Source: Aralia elata (taxonomy: Eukaryota > Streptophyta > Magnoliopsida > Apiales > Araliaceae). From it: a stretch of DNA of 64,000 nucleotides. This document shows, piece by piece, positions 34,857 to 47,007 of this stretch. The notes beneath the pieces were generated by a model, which saw only the letters and a list, made by a program, of their open reading frames with translations, ran no database searches and was not told the origin of the DNA. How positions within the stretch are numbered: position 1 is the first letter of the stretch; every line of letters starts with the position of its first letter. Made by a program: the position numbers and the translations under genes. Location: positions 6,716,248 to 6,780,247 of the forward strand of contig CM068383.1 of the NCBI GenBank assembly GCA_034770075.1. The letters are read 5' to 3'.

Positions 34857-35563
34857 TCTGTGGGAGAGAATCGTGTGCCACGATTAAAGAGATACCAAAT
34901 GCACTATTAAAGGGATATCAAATGCACTAATTATGAAAATAAAATATAAAAATGTATTAATTCTGTAAATATTTTTTGGATACACTTTTGTTGTAATTTT
35001 TTCTAAAAATGTATTAGGAAATGTAAATGTCCCAATAAATTACAAGTATGTAAATAAATTACAGACTCAAAACTACTCGTTATCCAGCAGCAATCTTACA
35101 GAATAGAAGAGAGATACGAATTATCCAATGCCAATTTGGTAAGTCTACCAATAACACCACAATTATCACTCTTTCACCAACGTATTTTTAAATCCACACT
35201 CCCTATAGTAGAATTGGGAAGATCGAATAGCCAAAGCTAAAGAATTGTTGAAGTACCTTGATGGCTAATATGTGGGAGAAATAGCATACAATTTGATATG
35301 GCAAAAGTGACCCAAACTTGCGGGTCAGGCCGGCCTACTCACAAAATGGTGACTTTTGAGCCTGAAAAACTTAGCCCAAGAAATATTGGACCTTTTTACT
35401 CGGCCCAACTGATAGTAAGCTCGACTCATTCTTCAATAATTATTCAAATTCCAAATCACTCTTGACTCTACTACTACAATTCACTACAACATCACTCAAG
35501 TCCGGTCCTCAATTTTTTTTTTATTTTCCTTATTTCTACTTACAACTTAGGTATTACGTATTA
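34516..35563. other. Intergenic DNA with a long compound microsatellite
   Basis: The stretch 34673-34854 is AT/AC microsatellite with two GTATA-CATGGATG interruptions. The remainder is AT-rich with no supported gene. An ATGCACTATTAAAG / ATGCACTAATTATG direct repeat lies near 34900. Confidence 0.5.
34673..34854. repeat. Compound AT/AC microsatellite
   Basis: Long AT runs with embedded AC and short unique insertions (AGATCTGCAG appears twice, near 34650 and 34749), suggesting internal duplication. Confidence 0.9.
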
Positions 35564-35821
35564 CTCCCTCCGTCCCAAATTAATTACTCAGTTTTAACTT
35601 TTAAAAGTTAAATTGACCATTTTTAAAACTAATCTTTTTACTATCTTTGCTAAAATATAGGTGAAGAGATTATAACCAAAAGAAAGTATATACAATTTAT
35701 TACTAACCCCAATTTTTATAATTTTAGAAATATATTTATATATGCTTAATTATTAATTCTAAAAATAGTCAATTTGACTTAAAAAAGTTAAAACTGAGCA
35801 ATTAATTTGGGACGGAAGGAG
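35564..35821. mobile_element. Stowaway-type MITE, 258 bp
   Basis: Left end CTCCCTCCGTCCCAAATTAA; the inverse complement of the right end is CTCCTTCCGTCCCAAATTAA. TA flanks are at 35562-35563 and 35822-35823. The inverted ends extend for about 50 bp. Confidence 0.9.
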
Positions 35822-35911
35822 TAGCAAATTAGGAGTAAAGAAATAAAGAAGAAAAAAAACGACACTTTTAATTGGATGATGTAACAACGGTATCAAGTTA
35901 ATGTTTATTAA

Positions 35912-36098
35912 GAGTGATTCTACGGGGATCGGGGCCGGCGACCCTTTTGGGTGATCTACCGATTTTTTATTTTTTTATTTTTTTGTTTTCAGTTCCAATA
36001 AATCATATAAATTATATGGGAGTGAAAACAAAAAAAAATAAAAAAAATAAAAAAAAAAATCGATCGGTCGCCCAAAAGGGTCGCCTAAGAATTACTGA
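35912..36098. mobile_element. Hairpin MITE with an 8-bp target duplication
   Basis: The arms contain CGGCGACCCTTTTGGGTGAT and ATCGATCGGTCGCCCAAAAG (inverse-complementary, continuing into poly-T/poly-A), closing on a short AT loop. Flanks TTTATTAA at 35904-35911 and 36099-36106 fit a hAT- or Mutator-type insertion. Confidence 0.7.
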
Positions 36099-36121
36099 TT
36101 TATTAAATGAAAAAAATGTAT

Positions 36122-36295
36122 ATGTACAACTGTGTAGTACACAGTTGCCTATGGCGACGATTTTTTTGGGTTATAGCGACGGTTTGAACCGTCGTTATAG
36201 ATATTCTGGTCTATGGTGACAGGTGGTTCACCCGTCGCTATAGCCCAAAAAAACTGTCGCCATAGGCGATTGTGTACTACACAGCTGTGTACCTA
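36122..36295. mobile_element. Hairpin MITE with about 60-bp inverted arms
   Basis: The arms share GTGTAGTACACA, GCCTATGGCGACG and TTTTTTTGGGYTATAGCGACG with their inverse complements on the right side. The target duplication is unclear because the right flank is AT repeat, so the ends are approximate. Confidence 0.7.
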
Positions 36296-36316
36296 TATAT
36301 AGCTCTTATTAAATTC

Positions 36317-36319
<3 letters not shown>

Positions 36320-36359
<40 letters not shown>
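36320..36359. repeat. (AT)n microsatellite
   Basis: About 40 bases of AT immediately right of the hairpin MITE. Confidence 0.9.
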
Positions 36360-36360
<1 letters not shown>

Positions 36361-36632
36361 TTTTTATTTTTTATTTTAACTTTCTGTTTTTAAAGCAGTA
36401 GGAATTTGAGACTTTAGGTCTCAAATTCTGAGTCAGAAACAAATCTTGGGTCAAATCTCAAGTCCGCCTAATAGTATCTTTTTTGATTATCTTAACCCAC
36501 CATAAGCTCACCCAAAAGATCATGATTGAAGGTACTATTGTTACTAACTTAATTCCTTACATAGAGATAAGTTTTTTTCATATGTTTTGATGTAGGACCG
36601 ATGTATTACAGTATTGTCGTGTTGATGAGAAA

Positions 36633-36792
36633 GGATAAATCTACATACACTACTCCAAACACTACATTTTATACTACATTGCACATCTAACCATTAAAAA
36701 GTGGGACTTGACATGGATTTCCGTGTCAGGTCTCACTTTTTATTGGTTGGATGTGCAATGTAGTGTTTAGAGTAGTGTACATAAACTTATCC
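36633..36792. mobile_element. Mutator-like MITE, 160 bp, 9-bp target duplication
   Basis: Near-complete hairpin: the left arm GGATAAATCTACATACACTA and onward pairs with the right arm ending TAGTGTACATAAACTTATCC. Flanks GATGAGAAA (36624-36632) and GATGAAAAA (36793-36801) match 8 of 9. Confidence 0.75.
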
Positions 36793-36801
36793 GATGAAAA
36801 A

Positions 36802-37243
36802 TTCAAGTGAGTTGACACAGTCCATTGTACTCTGGAGTCTGGACCATGACCCTTATTTCTATAATCCAATAAAAGCTAGACTTTTTTTATTCGACCTAAT
36901 CATGACCAAACCCGTTAGGACCTGTCCAGAGCTGCAGAGCATTTGCTAGGTCTATGTAACACAATCCACATTAACTCTTTTTTGACCTTGAATGGTATAG
37001 GAAGATTTAAAAATTGAAACATCATTGAGGTAAGTAAAATTTACAGTTGAAATAAACCATACACCCATAACATATACATGAAGAATAAAATTTAAGAAAA
37101 GGAACAACAAAATTTGAAGAATCTATGGTAACATTTTATTCATCAAATCATATAGCCATAAAATTAACTACAATAAAAATAAAAATAAAAACCCACACAA
37201 ATGCAATGTTACAACAAAACAAAATCAAAGCACTGCCTCTCGC
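36802..37243. other. 3' flank of the uclacyanin gene
   Basis: AT-rich, includes the likely 3' UTR of the minus-strand gene. No other gene or element recognised. Confidence 0.5.
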
Positions 37244-38470
37244 CTAGCCCATGAATGCAAAAACCGAGGCCAAAATAATAGAAATTCCAAGCACCAATTG
37301 GCTCATGTTACTAAAGCTACCGGCTGCGCCACTAGACTTTGGTGGTGGTGGAGGGGTGTCCTGTTTCGGAGTCCCCGGTGGAGTGGAACCCGATGGCGGT
37401 GAAGGGGTGGAACCCGAGGGTGGCGAAGGGGTGGTGGGCGTAGTTGGGGTGGTGCTAGCTGCCACCACGGTGATGCCTAATTTCATGCCACCAGCACAAT
37501 GACCAAATGTTGGACAAAAGAAATAAATTGGACCAGCCTTTGTTAATGGGATAGTGTTTGAGCCTCCATTGTAGGAACTTAGTGCATTGCCAGTGGTACA
37601 ACTATTGTAGTCAGATTGACTTACTTGATCCACACTGTGGGTGCTTCCATAATTGAATACTGCCATCAAAAAAAAATATTGAAGTTTAGGTTAGTCTGTT
37701 TTTAAAATCTAAGTTTCAGTTTCTAACAAATTGAAAAGGAATTGAAAACAATTTGAAGAAATCTACAAGAAATAACTAATTGAAAATTCAATTAAAATAA
37801 GAACCAAAGGACAAAGTCTTTGTGTGATTATTTCAACTCCATGAGGTATTAAAGGGTAAATAACAAGTTATTGTTTAATTATTAAAGGGTAAAAAAATTG
37901 AATTAAGTTTGGTATGAGTTTTAATCAGTTTGTACCAACTAGATAAAAATTGTCAAATCTTCAAATTTTAGTCGGTTTTTATGATTATATCACCAAAAAC
38001 TTAAACCTAAAATTGTGCACCAATTTTTGTTCACCTCCTCGAAAACCACGTAACATTAATGATTACTCTCTCTGTTCTACAGAAAATGTAAATATTAAGA
38101 ATATATTATCGTTTCATGTTTAATTACTCTTGAATTTATTGAGTACTACTGTTTAATCTAGTAATAATGACAAGACAATTGAATTGTGATAATAATAACA
38201 TTATGTCTTTTTGTACTACCACTAAAAGAATCGAGACTCTTTTAATAAAAAAATATTGGTAAATGTGACTTTTTTAAATGAAATAAAGAGAATAGTACTT
38301 AAATCCAATTTACCTAGATTGTCACCGACGGTAAATGTTTTTCCAGAAGCCCACGTCGCGTAATTTACCGATTGAGTCCAACCGCTGTTGTCTCCGACGA
38401 CATGATCCACCGCATACACGGCAGGAGCTGCTAACAAGCTAACTATAAGAAAAACAACTGCCATGGCCAT
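37244..38470 (-). CDS. Uclacyanin-type phytocyanin (blue copper protein), GPI-anchor-type, 2 exons, 190 aa
   Basis: Minus-strand exons 38470-38314 and 37659-37244 join across a split Val codon, with GT-AG borders. Residues 1-20 are a signal peptide ending APAVYA. The plastocyanin-like domain follows, with DHVVGDNSGW at its start. Type 1 copper ligands are all present: His60 (NYGSTHSV), Cys101 and His106 (FFCPTFGHC), and Met111 (AGGMK). Met as axial ligand marks a uclacyanin rather than a stellacyanin. Cys73 and Cys107 form the expected disulfide. After residue 118 comes a Thr/Pro/Ser-rich arabinogalactan-like linker with two near-identical PSPPSGST units, then a hydrophobic tail (LVLGISIILASVFAFMG), typical of a GPI-anchor signal. 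Such proteins sit at the outer plasma membrane or wall and are thought to handle electron transfer or wall chemistry. The first of two near ATGs is used. Confidence 0.95.
38065..38296. mobile_element. Stowaway-related MITE in the uclacyanin intron
   Basis: Left CTCTCTCTGTTCTACAG and right ...AAATGAAATAAAGAGAATAG are imperfect inverted ends. The inner AAGAATATATT..GTTTCATGTTTA block matches the MITE at 27112-27386. Ends are approximate. Confidence 0.5.
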
Positions 38471-38545
38471 GTTAAAGACTTTTTCTTTTCTTCTTTGCTA
38501 ACAAATGAAGAGAAGAGACACAAATGGGGCAATGCATGATAACCA

Positions 38546-38558
38546 ACTATATATAGAG
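38546..38558 (-). promoter_or_regulatory. TATA box of the uclacyanin gene
   Basis: On the minus strand CTCTATATATAGTT lies about 80 bases upstream of the start codon, with a CT-rich leader between. Position and sequence fit a plant TATA box. Confidence 0.65.
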
Positions 38559-39158
38559 GGAGTCAAAGCTAAAAAAAGGGGGCAGGTAATTAATGTATAA
38601 AGTTTGTAAAATATTGAGAAGTTAGTAGTATATATTTGTAATAGCAATGTTAATTGGTCCTCAATTATATGCTACTAACTCTTGTATCTAATTAATAGTA
38701 CCATAATGGGTTTGGTTGGTGCCTCCATTACATTCCATGTCTAGTTGCTACCTCCTACCTAATACATTAAGACTTTTTCTTTTTCTTTTTTTTTTCACAT
38801 CTATTTGATCAGCTGACTTTGAAGTTTGAATAAGTAGGGTTTAGTCTAGTTTAAGCTACCCTCTGTTTTCACAGCTTATATGGTTTGGCTTAGCACAAGT
38901 TAATTAATGTTGCAAATAAAGCTTGTACTCCATCTAGAAGTTTTTTTTTATTGAGTTAATTGTTATTTTATTTTAATACGTAAGATTATTTAAGACATTT
39001 TAGATTTTAGACATTATTTTAAATTTTAGGAATAGAATTTGTTATTGAAAAAATATATTAAAAAGAAATGCATGTGTCTAAAGAAATTTTAACATGCGTA
39101 AAGTAATCCATATGTCAAATATGACTCATTTTTAGAATATAGGAAGTACTATATAATA

Positions 39159-39419
39159 CTTCTTCCGTCCATCGAAAATTGGTTTAATTTGATTTTTTTA
39201 TTCAAATTGATCAATTTTAAAATTAAAATTAGGTATATTTATTTATTTTTCAAACTTATGGAAATTGGAGGTGATAGTAAATTCGACACAATTTTTTATG
39301 GTTGTAATTTCTCTACCTATATTTACAAGACAATAATATAAATTTTAATTATAAAAAAAAATCAATTTAATTGGAAAAATCAAACAAAACCAATTTTTAC
39401 GGGATGGGACGGGAAGGAG
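39159..39419. mobile_element. Stowaway-type MITE, 261 bp
   Basis: Left CTTCTTCCGTCCATCG, right ending GGGACGGGAAGGAG, flanked by TA (39157-39158 and 39420-39421). Its interior matches the MITE at 35564-35821 in the opposite orientation (for example ACCTATATTTAC), so the two are one family. Confidence 0.75.
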
Positions 39420-39944
39420 TATATGTGAAACATACCCTAGGTGTTTGATTTTAGTTATTGAAATTTGCACTTTCATTAGAGAGAATGAGAGATGGTGTAA
39501 GTTAACTGTTGGGATAACTTGTGAATCAAATTTGATTTCATTTAAATTCAGAAATAGATTATCGATAAGGTTTCATTTTAATATTTGGAGGAATCTAATA
39601 ATGTTTCTCGAATTTGAATTTGGATCCCTCTATTACATTTTTTTCTGTTATTTTATTTAATATATTATATTTTTATAGTTGTGAATAGAATTAATACCGA
39701 TCAATTAATTTATTATATTAAATAGTATAACTGTTTCAAAAATAAAAGTAATTTAACTCTTTTTCACCATTTGATGAACATATGAATTTTTCATCAAAAT
39801 TTTAATAGATGAAAATTCTTTTAGACTTTTAACGATAAAAATACTTTTTATGATTCTAATTTTTTATAGGATTGATCTTAATATCATCAACTATTTATTA
39901 ACATGATTTGATCATTACTAACAAAATTATTAAAATCAAATAGT

Positions 39945-40136
39945 TATGTTATGTTTGGATTGAAGGAATGGAATGAAGAGTGGAATAATTCATTCCATTC
40001 TAGTTAGAATAAGTTATTCCATATGCTCTCCCTCCTCAAGGAACCAAACATAATTTTTTTCATTCCAATCGCAACAAAAAATAATTTTTTTTATTCCATT
40101 CTCCCTCCTATTCCACCAATCCAAACGTAGCATTAG
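39945..40136. mobile_element. MITE with TAYGTTTGGATTG termini
   Basis: The left end contains TATGTTTGGATTGAAGGAAT and the inverse complement of the right end TACGTTTGGATTGGTGGAAT. The arms continue imperfectly inwards. No clear target duplication, so the superfamily is undecided. Confidence 0.55.
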
Positions 40137-41145
40137 TGTATTGGATGGAATTAAAGGAAATGTGTAATGGAGAGGAATCAAATCCATATTTCTCGGATTC
40201 GAATTATAAGATTAATATTGACTTTCTAAAATCAATTTAAAACATATTTAAATTTAAAATTGACATGATTCATTTAAATTTAAAAAATAATAAATCTTGT
40301 AACTAATAGTAGTATTTTTTAAGTAATATATAATATTCATAATTGTATTGACATAAGAATAATGATATAGATTGCGAATGTTTTATGTTGACTATTTGAT
40401 TGTCAGTTACATTAAAGTATTAGTGGTAACTTCTTTGGGGATACATGCAATAAGTGGGATCCTTATGTAATTGCTATCAATTCCATGTGCCGATAAGTTT
40501 CAAAATTGTAAGTCGATATAAATTTATTGAAATGTATAATAAGACTCTTGACATAAACTAAATAAATTTATATTAATTTTGAGTTTAAAACGATCCTCTC
40601 GAGTTTTCAACTGTTTTTTAAATTGAAATAAAATCAATATTAATTTTATAATTTGGAACGGACAGAGTATATATTTAAATTCTTGCATTTTGACTGAATG
40701 AAGGAAGCCATAAGCCAAGCCTAGTCCATTATAAGCTAAGCTAGCTAGCTAGCCTCACATGAATATAATCTTTATAGATTTAACTATAAGTTCACCAAAT
40801 CTTTAGTTTTTAATTCAAGTATTATTAAATGCCAACACATGGCGTACATGCACAACAAAAACATCATCATGCAACAACTAGGAAGATTAGGTTAGCACGA
40901 CAACGTATACTACTTCTCTTCTCTTAATTGGTCTTACGATTGATTAGAAAAAATTATTTTTTTGTACAATATGATTGTCACGTACTCGCAACTTATTGAC
41001 TTGGAATTGGTTGGGGTTTATAAAATCAAAAAATAGGTAGCATTTTCTTTAAGGGGTGGTTTGGATTCCTAATCAATAAACAAAAGTACAAGATAACTAT
41101 GAGATTGTGGTCAACACCTTTGCCAACCTTCCAAGAATCTCAGTC

Positions 41146-41148
<3 letters not shown>

Positions 41149-41189
<41 letters not shown>
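41149..41189. repeat. (AT)n microsatellite
   Basis: About 41 bases of AT. Confidence 0.9.
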
Positions 41190-41190
<1 letters not shown>

Positions 41191-42641
41191 CTAAAACCTT
41201 GACTTTTAATTCAAGAAGTAGTTTTGCATCAAGTTTGTGTTCATTCAAACTAATTAACCACCTCCACCTTTTGTTTATTATGTTAGTCTTAATCTAGTGA
41301 GAGACAGACACGTGATAATAATAAGAAAAAGTTATGATTGATGTAATAAATATTTACTTTATTCGAATCTTTAGTATTTTATGCATGCTTTATTCATACA
41401 TACGACCAAGGCAAATTTGTTAATATTCAGATTGCTTATGCAATATTTCTATTAATATTTTTATAATCTTTTCTCACGTGAACATGTAAATAATATTTAT
41501 GTGAAAAACATCGTACTTCGTAAAAATATTAATAAATTTTTTTAATGAAAATATCTCTTTCCTTTGATCAATTTGTCAATTGATTCGTGTCACATTTCAA
41601 ACTATATGACACAAAGTGATTTGACCCTTTTAACAACTCTTAAGTTTATTGCTACCTTTTGATTTTTGAGAAATCATAATTGAAAATTTTATTTAATCAA
41701 GTTATGGGAATGGGGTTAAAATTGAGAATATGAGCATAGATTATCTATTTTATTAGTGATTGATTTTACTGAAAAAGATAGGCAGAGCTTTCTTCCACGG
41801 TATCAACACTCAAGAAATATTCAATAAAATAAGGAGATAAAGAAAAAAAAATCCTGCTATACATGATGACAATTTCATGCCGATAAAAAATGTCGACTTA
41901 TGTGAATATATAGGATAAGTAAAAATAAAAGAGAGACCTAGACACTATTGTTCCGTTCTATCTTATCTCTTAGAGTTACATGTTAGTCACAATCCAATTT
42001 CATCACGAGATTTGTCGACAAATGCATCATTTTCCTAAGAAAAAAGTTACTCTATATTACTGATCATTCTATCTTGCAATAATTGTCTTTATTATTTATT
42101 GTGTTTCTATTTGATTTTGGGACGTACTAGAGATACATTAATAATTACATTTAAAATATATTTATATTATATTTGAAAAACAAAATCCTTTTATTAATAT
42201 ATAAATATATTTTCAACAGATATTTCAATTTATTAATAATACAGTTAGAATAAAATTGAAACAATTGTTAATTTATTATGAACGTTGAGAATTGAAAAAG
42301 GTTCTAATATTATATGATTCAGTTAGTAATAAATTAAATAGGCCTGCTATCAATTGATTAGGTCAATGAGGTTATTTTTAAATTTAATTTTATAGCATTT
42401 GGCCTCAGACCAAATCATCGATTTTATTAATATGCATTAAACGAAAATGACATGTACTTACTTTTCATCTATAAGACGATAACATTGCAGCCCTGTTTAT
42501 AAAAATATTTAAAAAAAATAAAATAAGTAAAATAAAATAATTTAGAACCTTATTATGGTCTTCTATTCTTTTTCTTTATATATCATATTTTTTTGCTTCT
42601 TATATAAGCTGTTTAACATTAAATATTGAATTTTAAACTCG

Positions 42642-42645
<4 letters not shown>

Positions 42646-42685
<40 letters not shown>
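42646..42685. repeat. (AT)n microsatellite
   Basis: About 40 bases of AT. Confidence 0.9.
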
Positions 42686-42692
<7 letters not shown>

Positions 42693-43901
42693 AGAAAAGG
42701 AATATTAAGGTAACATGCAGGTAGATATCACAAGCATTTCATAAACTTAAGAGCTGGAGCTTAATTAAGCAATTATTTGGCTTTAAAAACAATGGAATTG
42801 CCGTCCAAATCAGTTGTAAATCTACTAAATCAGTTCTCATCTAATTCTAGGCAAGTCTGACACATGCTCTTGTCAGACATGTTGAAATATATTTATTAAT
42901 TTATTTAAAAATATATGGATAGTATTTTCGTACTCATCTTTGACAAGCTTTGGTGTTCAATTCAACTATTTATATTTAAACTTTAATCTGAAGTTCAAAT
43001 TTGGCCAATTAGTTAAATCATTTTGCTTATTAAGAACCATATATGTTAATAGAATAAGTTTATGTGCACAAATTATACACAACGAGCACGACACCCCACC
43101 TCACACGAACAAACTTAACTTCTCCGTCGATTGGGCCGAAATTTATAGAAACCTATACACAAATGAGTTTCAATTTATAAAAACCTATGCACAAATGGTG
43201 AAACTCACGTAACGTGTACCAATATATGAGATGTGTAATTTTTATTTTTTATTTTTAATAATAAATATCACTTTTTATCTCTCTTTTTATACTATTTACA
43301 CACAACTTTTTATGTATAGTTTATACATAGAACTACGCGTATTATTGATATTTGACAGAGACTTTGCTGCAAAATTTTCCAAGTAAACCTGCTCCAAAAA
43401 GAACATATTTTTCAAAAGATTCCTAATGTAATGCCTAATGCACATGGACATAATCATTAATCTAATAACTTATTCTAAAAGAACACCTAATGAACGGGGA
43501 ACCATCTAAGCAAGACAAGCAAGATCCATAATTTGTTAATAGTTCCCGTGAAGTAAATGCACCATAGATTAATACACGACGAGGATTCCCTCTAATATCT
43601 TTTTCATCTAATTTTTACCCATACACATTCAGTAACAAAAATATTATATTTAGCGAAATATATTGTGTTGTTAATACCGTCGCTAAAAATAATATTTACG
43701 TCGCTAAATATTTAAATAAATAAATAAATCTTGCATTAGTAATAAAAGGATTAAAAATGACAAAAGAATTGAACTTCAAGTTATCCAAGTCAAACGATAA
43801 CCAACATCCCAGGTTTAAGAGAACCAACATCCAAAAAAATGACATCCAAGTAAAACCTAATCCTCAACCCCACCATTATATCTTCAAGAAATCAAAAGCG
43901 C

Positions 43902-43939
<38 letters not shown>
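43902..43939. repeat. (AT)n(AC)n microsatellite
   Basis: About 18 bases of AT and 20 of AC, starting 17 bases beyond the stop codon of the F-box gene, hence within its 3' UTR. Confidence 0.9.
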
Positions 43940-43955
43940 TGAAATATCCACATAA

Positions 43956-45121
43956 TTAACCAATATCTACCCAATTGGCTGATTGAGAAATTTGATAGGG
44001 AAGATCAAGAACAGTTCTACCTCCATCCACTAAATCATCAACAACAACATCAAGGTGATCAACAACACCCCGTCTCCTCCATAGCTTATAATTTAGCCGC
44101 GGGTTAATACTATAAGCTTTCGAACTTTGTGTCCTCGAGCAAAAACACCAATCCCTTCTAAGGAACCAACTCATGTCCTTCAGGACATCACTGTCTAACT
44201 TTTGCCATGATGTCTCAGCATCACTGTACCTGAAAAAACTCAACTCATTAGTATAATCAACTTTCACTAAATCCCCTTCAAATTCCATTATTGATGTAGT
44301 CACATTGTCGGAACCAGGTACTTCTAGGCATATTAGAGTAGTAATATTGCATACAAGCATTTCTCCTGACTTATCAAAGCAGTAAACATTTTCATCAATG
44401 ATCAACGAATGAAGGTATGGCCGATTTCGCCTCATGTCTTCTACGTAGTACCACTCATTCCACAAGTCATCACCTGAGCAAGCTGTTCGAATGGTTAGTT
44501 TGTTGTTACAGCGACGGAGAAGGACTATGCAGCGAGGATGTCCTTCACAGGTGGAAAAGGATCCGAGGGAAGGGTTAAATGAATCAAGAGATGGCAAATT
44601 GATTTTAGCTTTTGTAAAAGGGTTGATCAAAAACACAACCCTCCCATTTGAGCCTGAAAAATGCACTTGTTTCATGAGAAACCATCCGTTTTTTGAGGAA
44701 AGCATCACAGCGTCAGAAAATTCAGGCAGGTCGATGGTAAATTTTGTTTTTCTTGTAATGGAAATAAACTCCCGTTCAGTTTTATTCGCGGTTTTTTGCA
44801 TGATCCATGGCAACCCATCTCCAACCGAGAGCTTTTGGGGGTAAAATTTGGACACAGACAACCAATCACGACATACAGCAGAGAGACGCATATCATCAAA
44901 TATGTCTAACTTATCCTTGATCATCCATAAAACAAGAGCTGGAAGAGAAGGCCACTTGCTATCGCTTGTGTTGCTACCATTAGGCTGTTGTGACTGATTA
45001 TCCTCTCCACACAAGTGATATGAATGAGTAGACTGAAAAGAAAAACCAGAATTCGCCTCCTGTAAATCCCCTTGCTTGCAGTTTGATCCCTGAAGTGGTC
45101 CTACTGAAAACACTGATATTC
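43956..45121 (-). CDS. F-box / DUF295 (SKIP23-like) protein, main exon; 5' end unresolved
   Basis: A long minus-strand frame of about 388 codons ends with a stop at 43956. It carries an F-box core, KWPSLPALVLWMIKDKLDIF then MRLSAVCRDWLSVSK, about 50-90 residues in. A DUF295 domain follows, with VFLINPFTKAKINLPSL, NEWYYVEDMRRNRPYLHSLI, VYCFDKSGEML and LVKVDYTNELSFFRY. Such proteins bring substrates to SCF ubiquitin ligases. A good acceptor (TATAATTTCAG) ends at 45122, and the frame upstream of the F-box contains no ATG. A first exon carrying the start must therefore lie further upstream, or translation starts at a Met inside the F-box. A copia solo LTR inserted at 45451-47002 lies in that upstream space and may have separated the exon or promoter. 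No internal stop is present. It is a different subtype from the pseudogene at 4380-13350. Confidence 0.8.
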
Positions 45122-45450
45122 CTGAAATTATAGTTTAAGAGGGGGAGGGGGCAGGACATGCAAGCTTATAAAAAAAATCTAACAAAAATGAACATTTGGA
45201 AATTGGAGGAGTAGAATGTACTGTGTGAGAAACTCTTGTAGATGATCCCAAGAACCAAAAATGAAGCAGGTTCTTAGTTCCTGTTTGACCCAAGAGCCAC
45301 TAATATATGTTTCAGGAACTGGCCATCAATTTGCATTGAACTCATAAGATATTAACAATATACTTTCACTGTATTTTTTGATACCCAAAATATATCTGCC
45401 AGTGTAAAAGGACTGACATGAAAAAAGAATCTCAATATCATAGTTATATA

Positions 45451-47002
45451 TGTAGGGTTTCCGATACATAAAGGCAACGGAATTTAAAATTTTTTAAAAC
45501 TATTTCGAAACCCTAAAACAGGATCCATGTGAAAAACAAATTAACTCAGAGGTTTAGATTTGTTTTACTGATTATCCGAGCTTGAATGGAACGATTAAAT
45601 TCTGAATGGCTTCGAATCTCCAACGCAATCCAACGGAACTGCGTCTCTACGGTATCCACACGAACGCCCCGCGAACCGTCAAACGATCTGCAGCAAAGAG
45701 ATTTCGGTACTAGCCGCCAAGATCTGGATTTTACTGAAGTTTTTCTCTCAACTCTCTTTTCTAAAAACGGCTAGGGTTTTGTTTTTCCTTTTGGTCTCAC
45801 GTAAACAAGACTGCTGATATATCAGATATATATAGTGTCCAAAAAATAATTAAACAAAACCCTAATCCTATTAGAAAAGTAAAATCCGAATTTATATATA
45901 TTATATTTTAATTAAGTCTTACTTAATTAATATACATATATACAAATTATCCTGTTAATTTAAATTCGTAATTTAAATACTATCAATCATATTGACATAT
46001 TTAAATCCTTACAATTTAAATTAATTCCCTTTTAATTACGTTCTAAGTGTGTGACCCTATAGGTTATTATTATATTGGCAATAATTTTAAAATCATATTA
46101 TAAAATTATAAACAGTGAGTGACATCTAGTAATGCATCACTGCTATCCAAATAATAATAAGATCGGTGACTCAATGCAACCTTTTCGTGACCAATGTTCA
46201 ATGTAATTTAATCCTTTTAACCTTGACATCCTAGATTAAACTCGAGCCATGGAATGTGTCATACTCTTCATAATTTAATCTGAGTTTTCTTGATCAATGA
46301 GTAGACCATATGAAACAAATCACTATTTGAGCATGGCCATGCATTTCATAGTCTTACTCAATCAAGAGGCCTATGGATATCACCCCTAATATATAGGAGG
46401 GTTAAATTCCATCTAGATCACTCATATTTCTCACACGATTCATGATGTGCCCAATAATCACCTTTATTGTCCACCCTATTAAAGGTGACCTTTGATGATA
46501 TCAAAGTACATAAATTCTCATATAGTAATATAGTGATTTCAGGTCGGAGAACCATTACATCATTGTCACTATGAGAATTGCTTATGACACTTTACATAAT
46601 GCTCCACGTAGAATTCTCATGGTGGGTCTGTCCAGTACATTGTTCTCTAACACGTACCTATGCATTGACTCAATATCTCATATATTAATGACCAATGAGA
46701 TTTGACCATCAGTCAATCCACATACTAGTCTCAATGTATCATTATTGTCCCATTAACAATGATACTCGACTAGGGACATTTAAGATTAATGATACTAATT
46801 GTAATTATATAATCTCATGTTCCAGTCACATACTTGAAGCTATATAATTTGTATCATTATTCTAAGGACTTTTATTATGCTAACATTTATATAACACAGT
46901 AAATGAAACCATAATAAAATAATTCATTTATTCAATCAAATATCAAAAGAAATGTTAAGCAATTACATCAAATAATTGGCCTCTAGGGCATAAACTCTAA
47001 TA
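45451..47002 (-). mobile_element. Solo LTR of a Ty1/copia retrotransposon, 1.55 kb
   Basis: On the minus strand it starts TATTAGAGTTTATGCCCTAG (TG mutated to TA) and ends ATGTATCGGAAACCCTACA. Flanks ATATA at 45446-45450 and 47003-47007 form a perfect 5-bp duplication. The TTAGAGTTTATGCCCTAGAG start is a common plant copia LTR opening. No coding domains or second LTR remain, so it arose by LTR-LTR recombination. An open frame at 45586-45774 is inside it. Confidence 0.85.
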
Positions 47003-47007
47003 ATATA

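Larger units (their letters stand above)
38559..43955. other. Long AT-rich intergenic region without a supported gene
   Basis: Apart from two MITEs and three microsatellites listed separately, I see no coding signal in these 5.4 kb. Short open frames at 39445 and 42940 have no family resemblance. Near 43640-43730 there are TCGCTAAATATTT words repeated in inverted form, possibly a relic MITE. Confidence 0.5.

Noticed and set aside
34556..34910. Tyr/Ile-rich open frames
   Set aside because: They are translations of AT and AC microsatellites.
45586..45774. Open frame and CCCTAG-type leader near the F-box gene, first taken as its 5' exon
   Set aside because: The region is inside a copia solo LTR defined by an ATATA target duplication.
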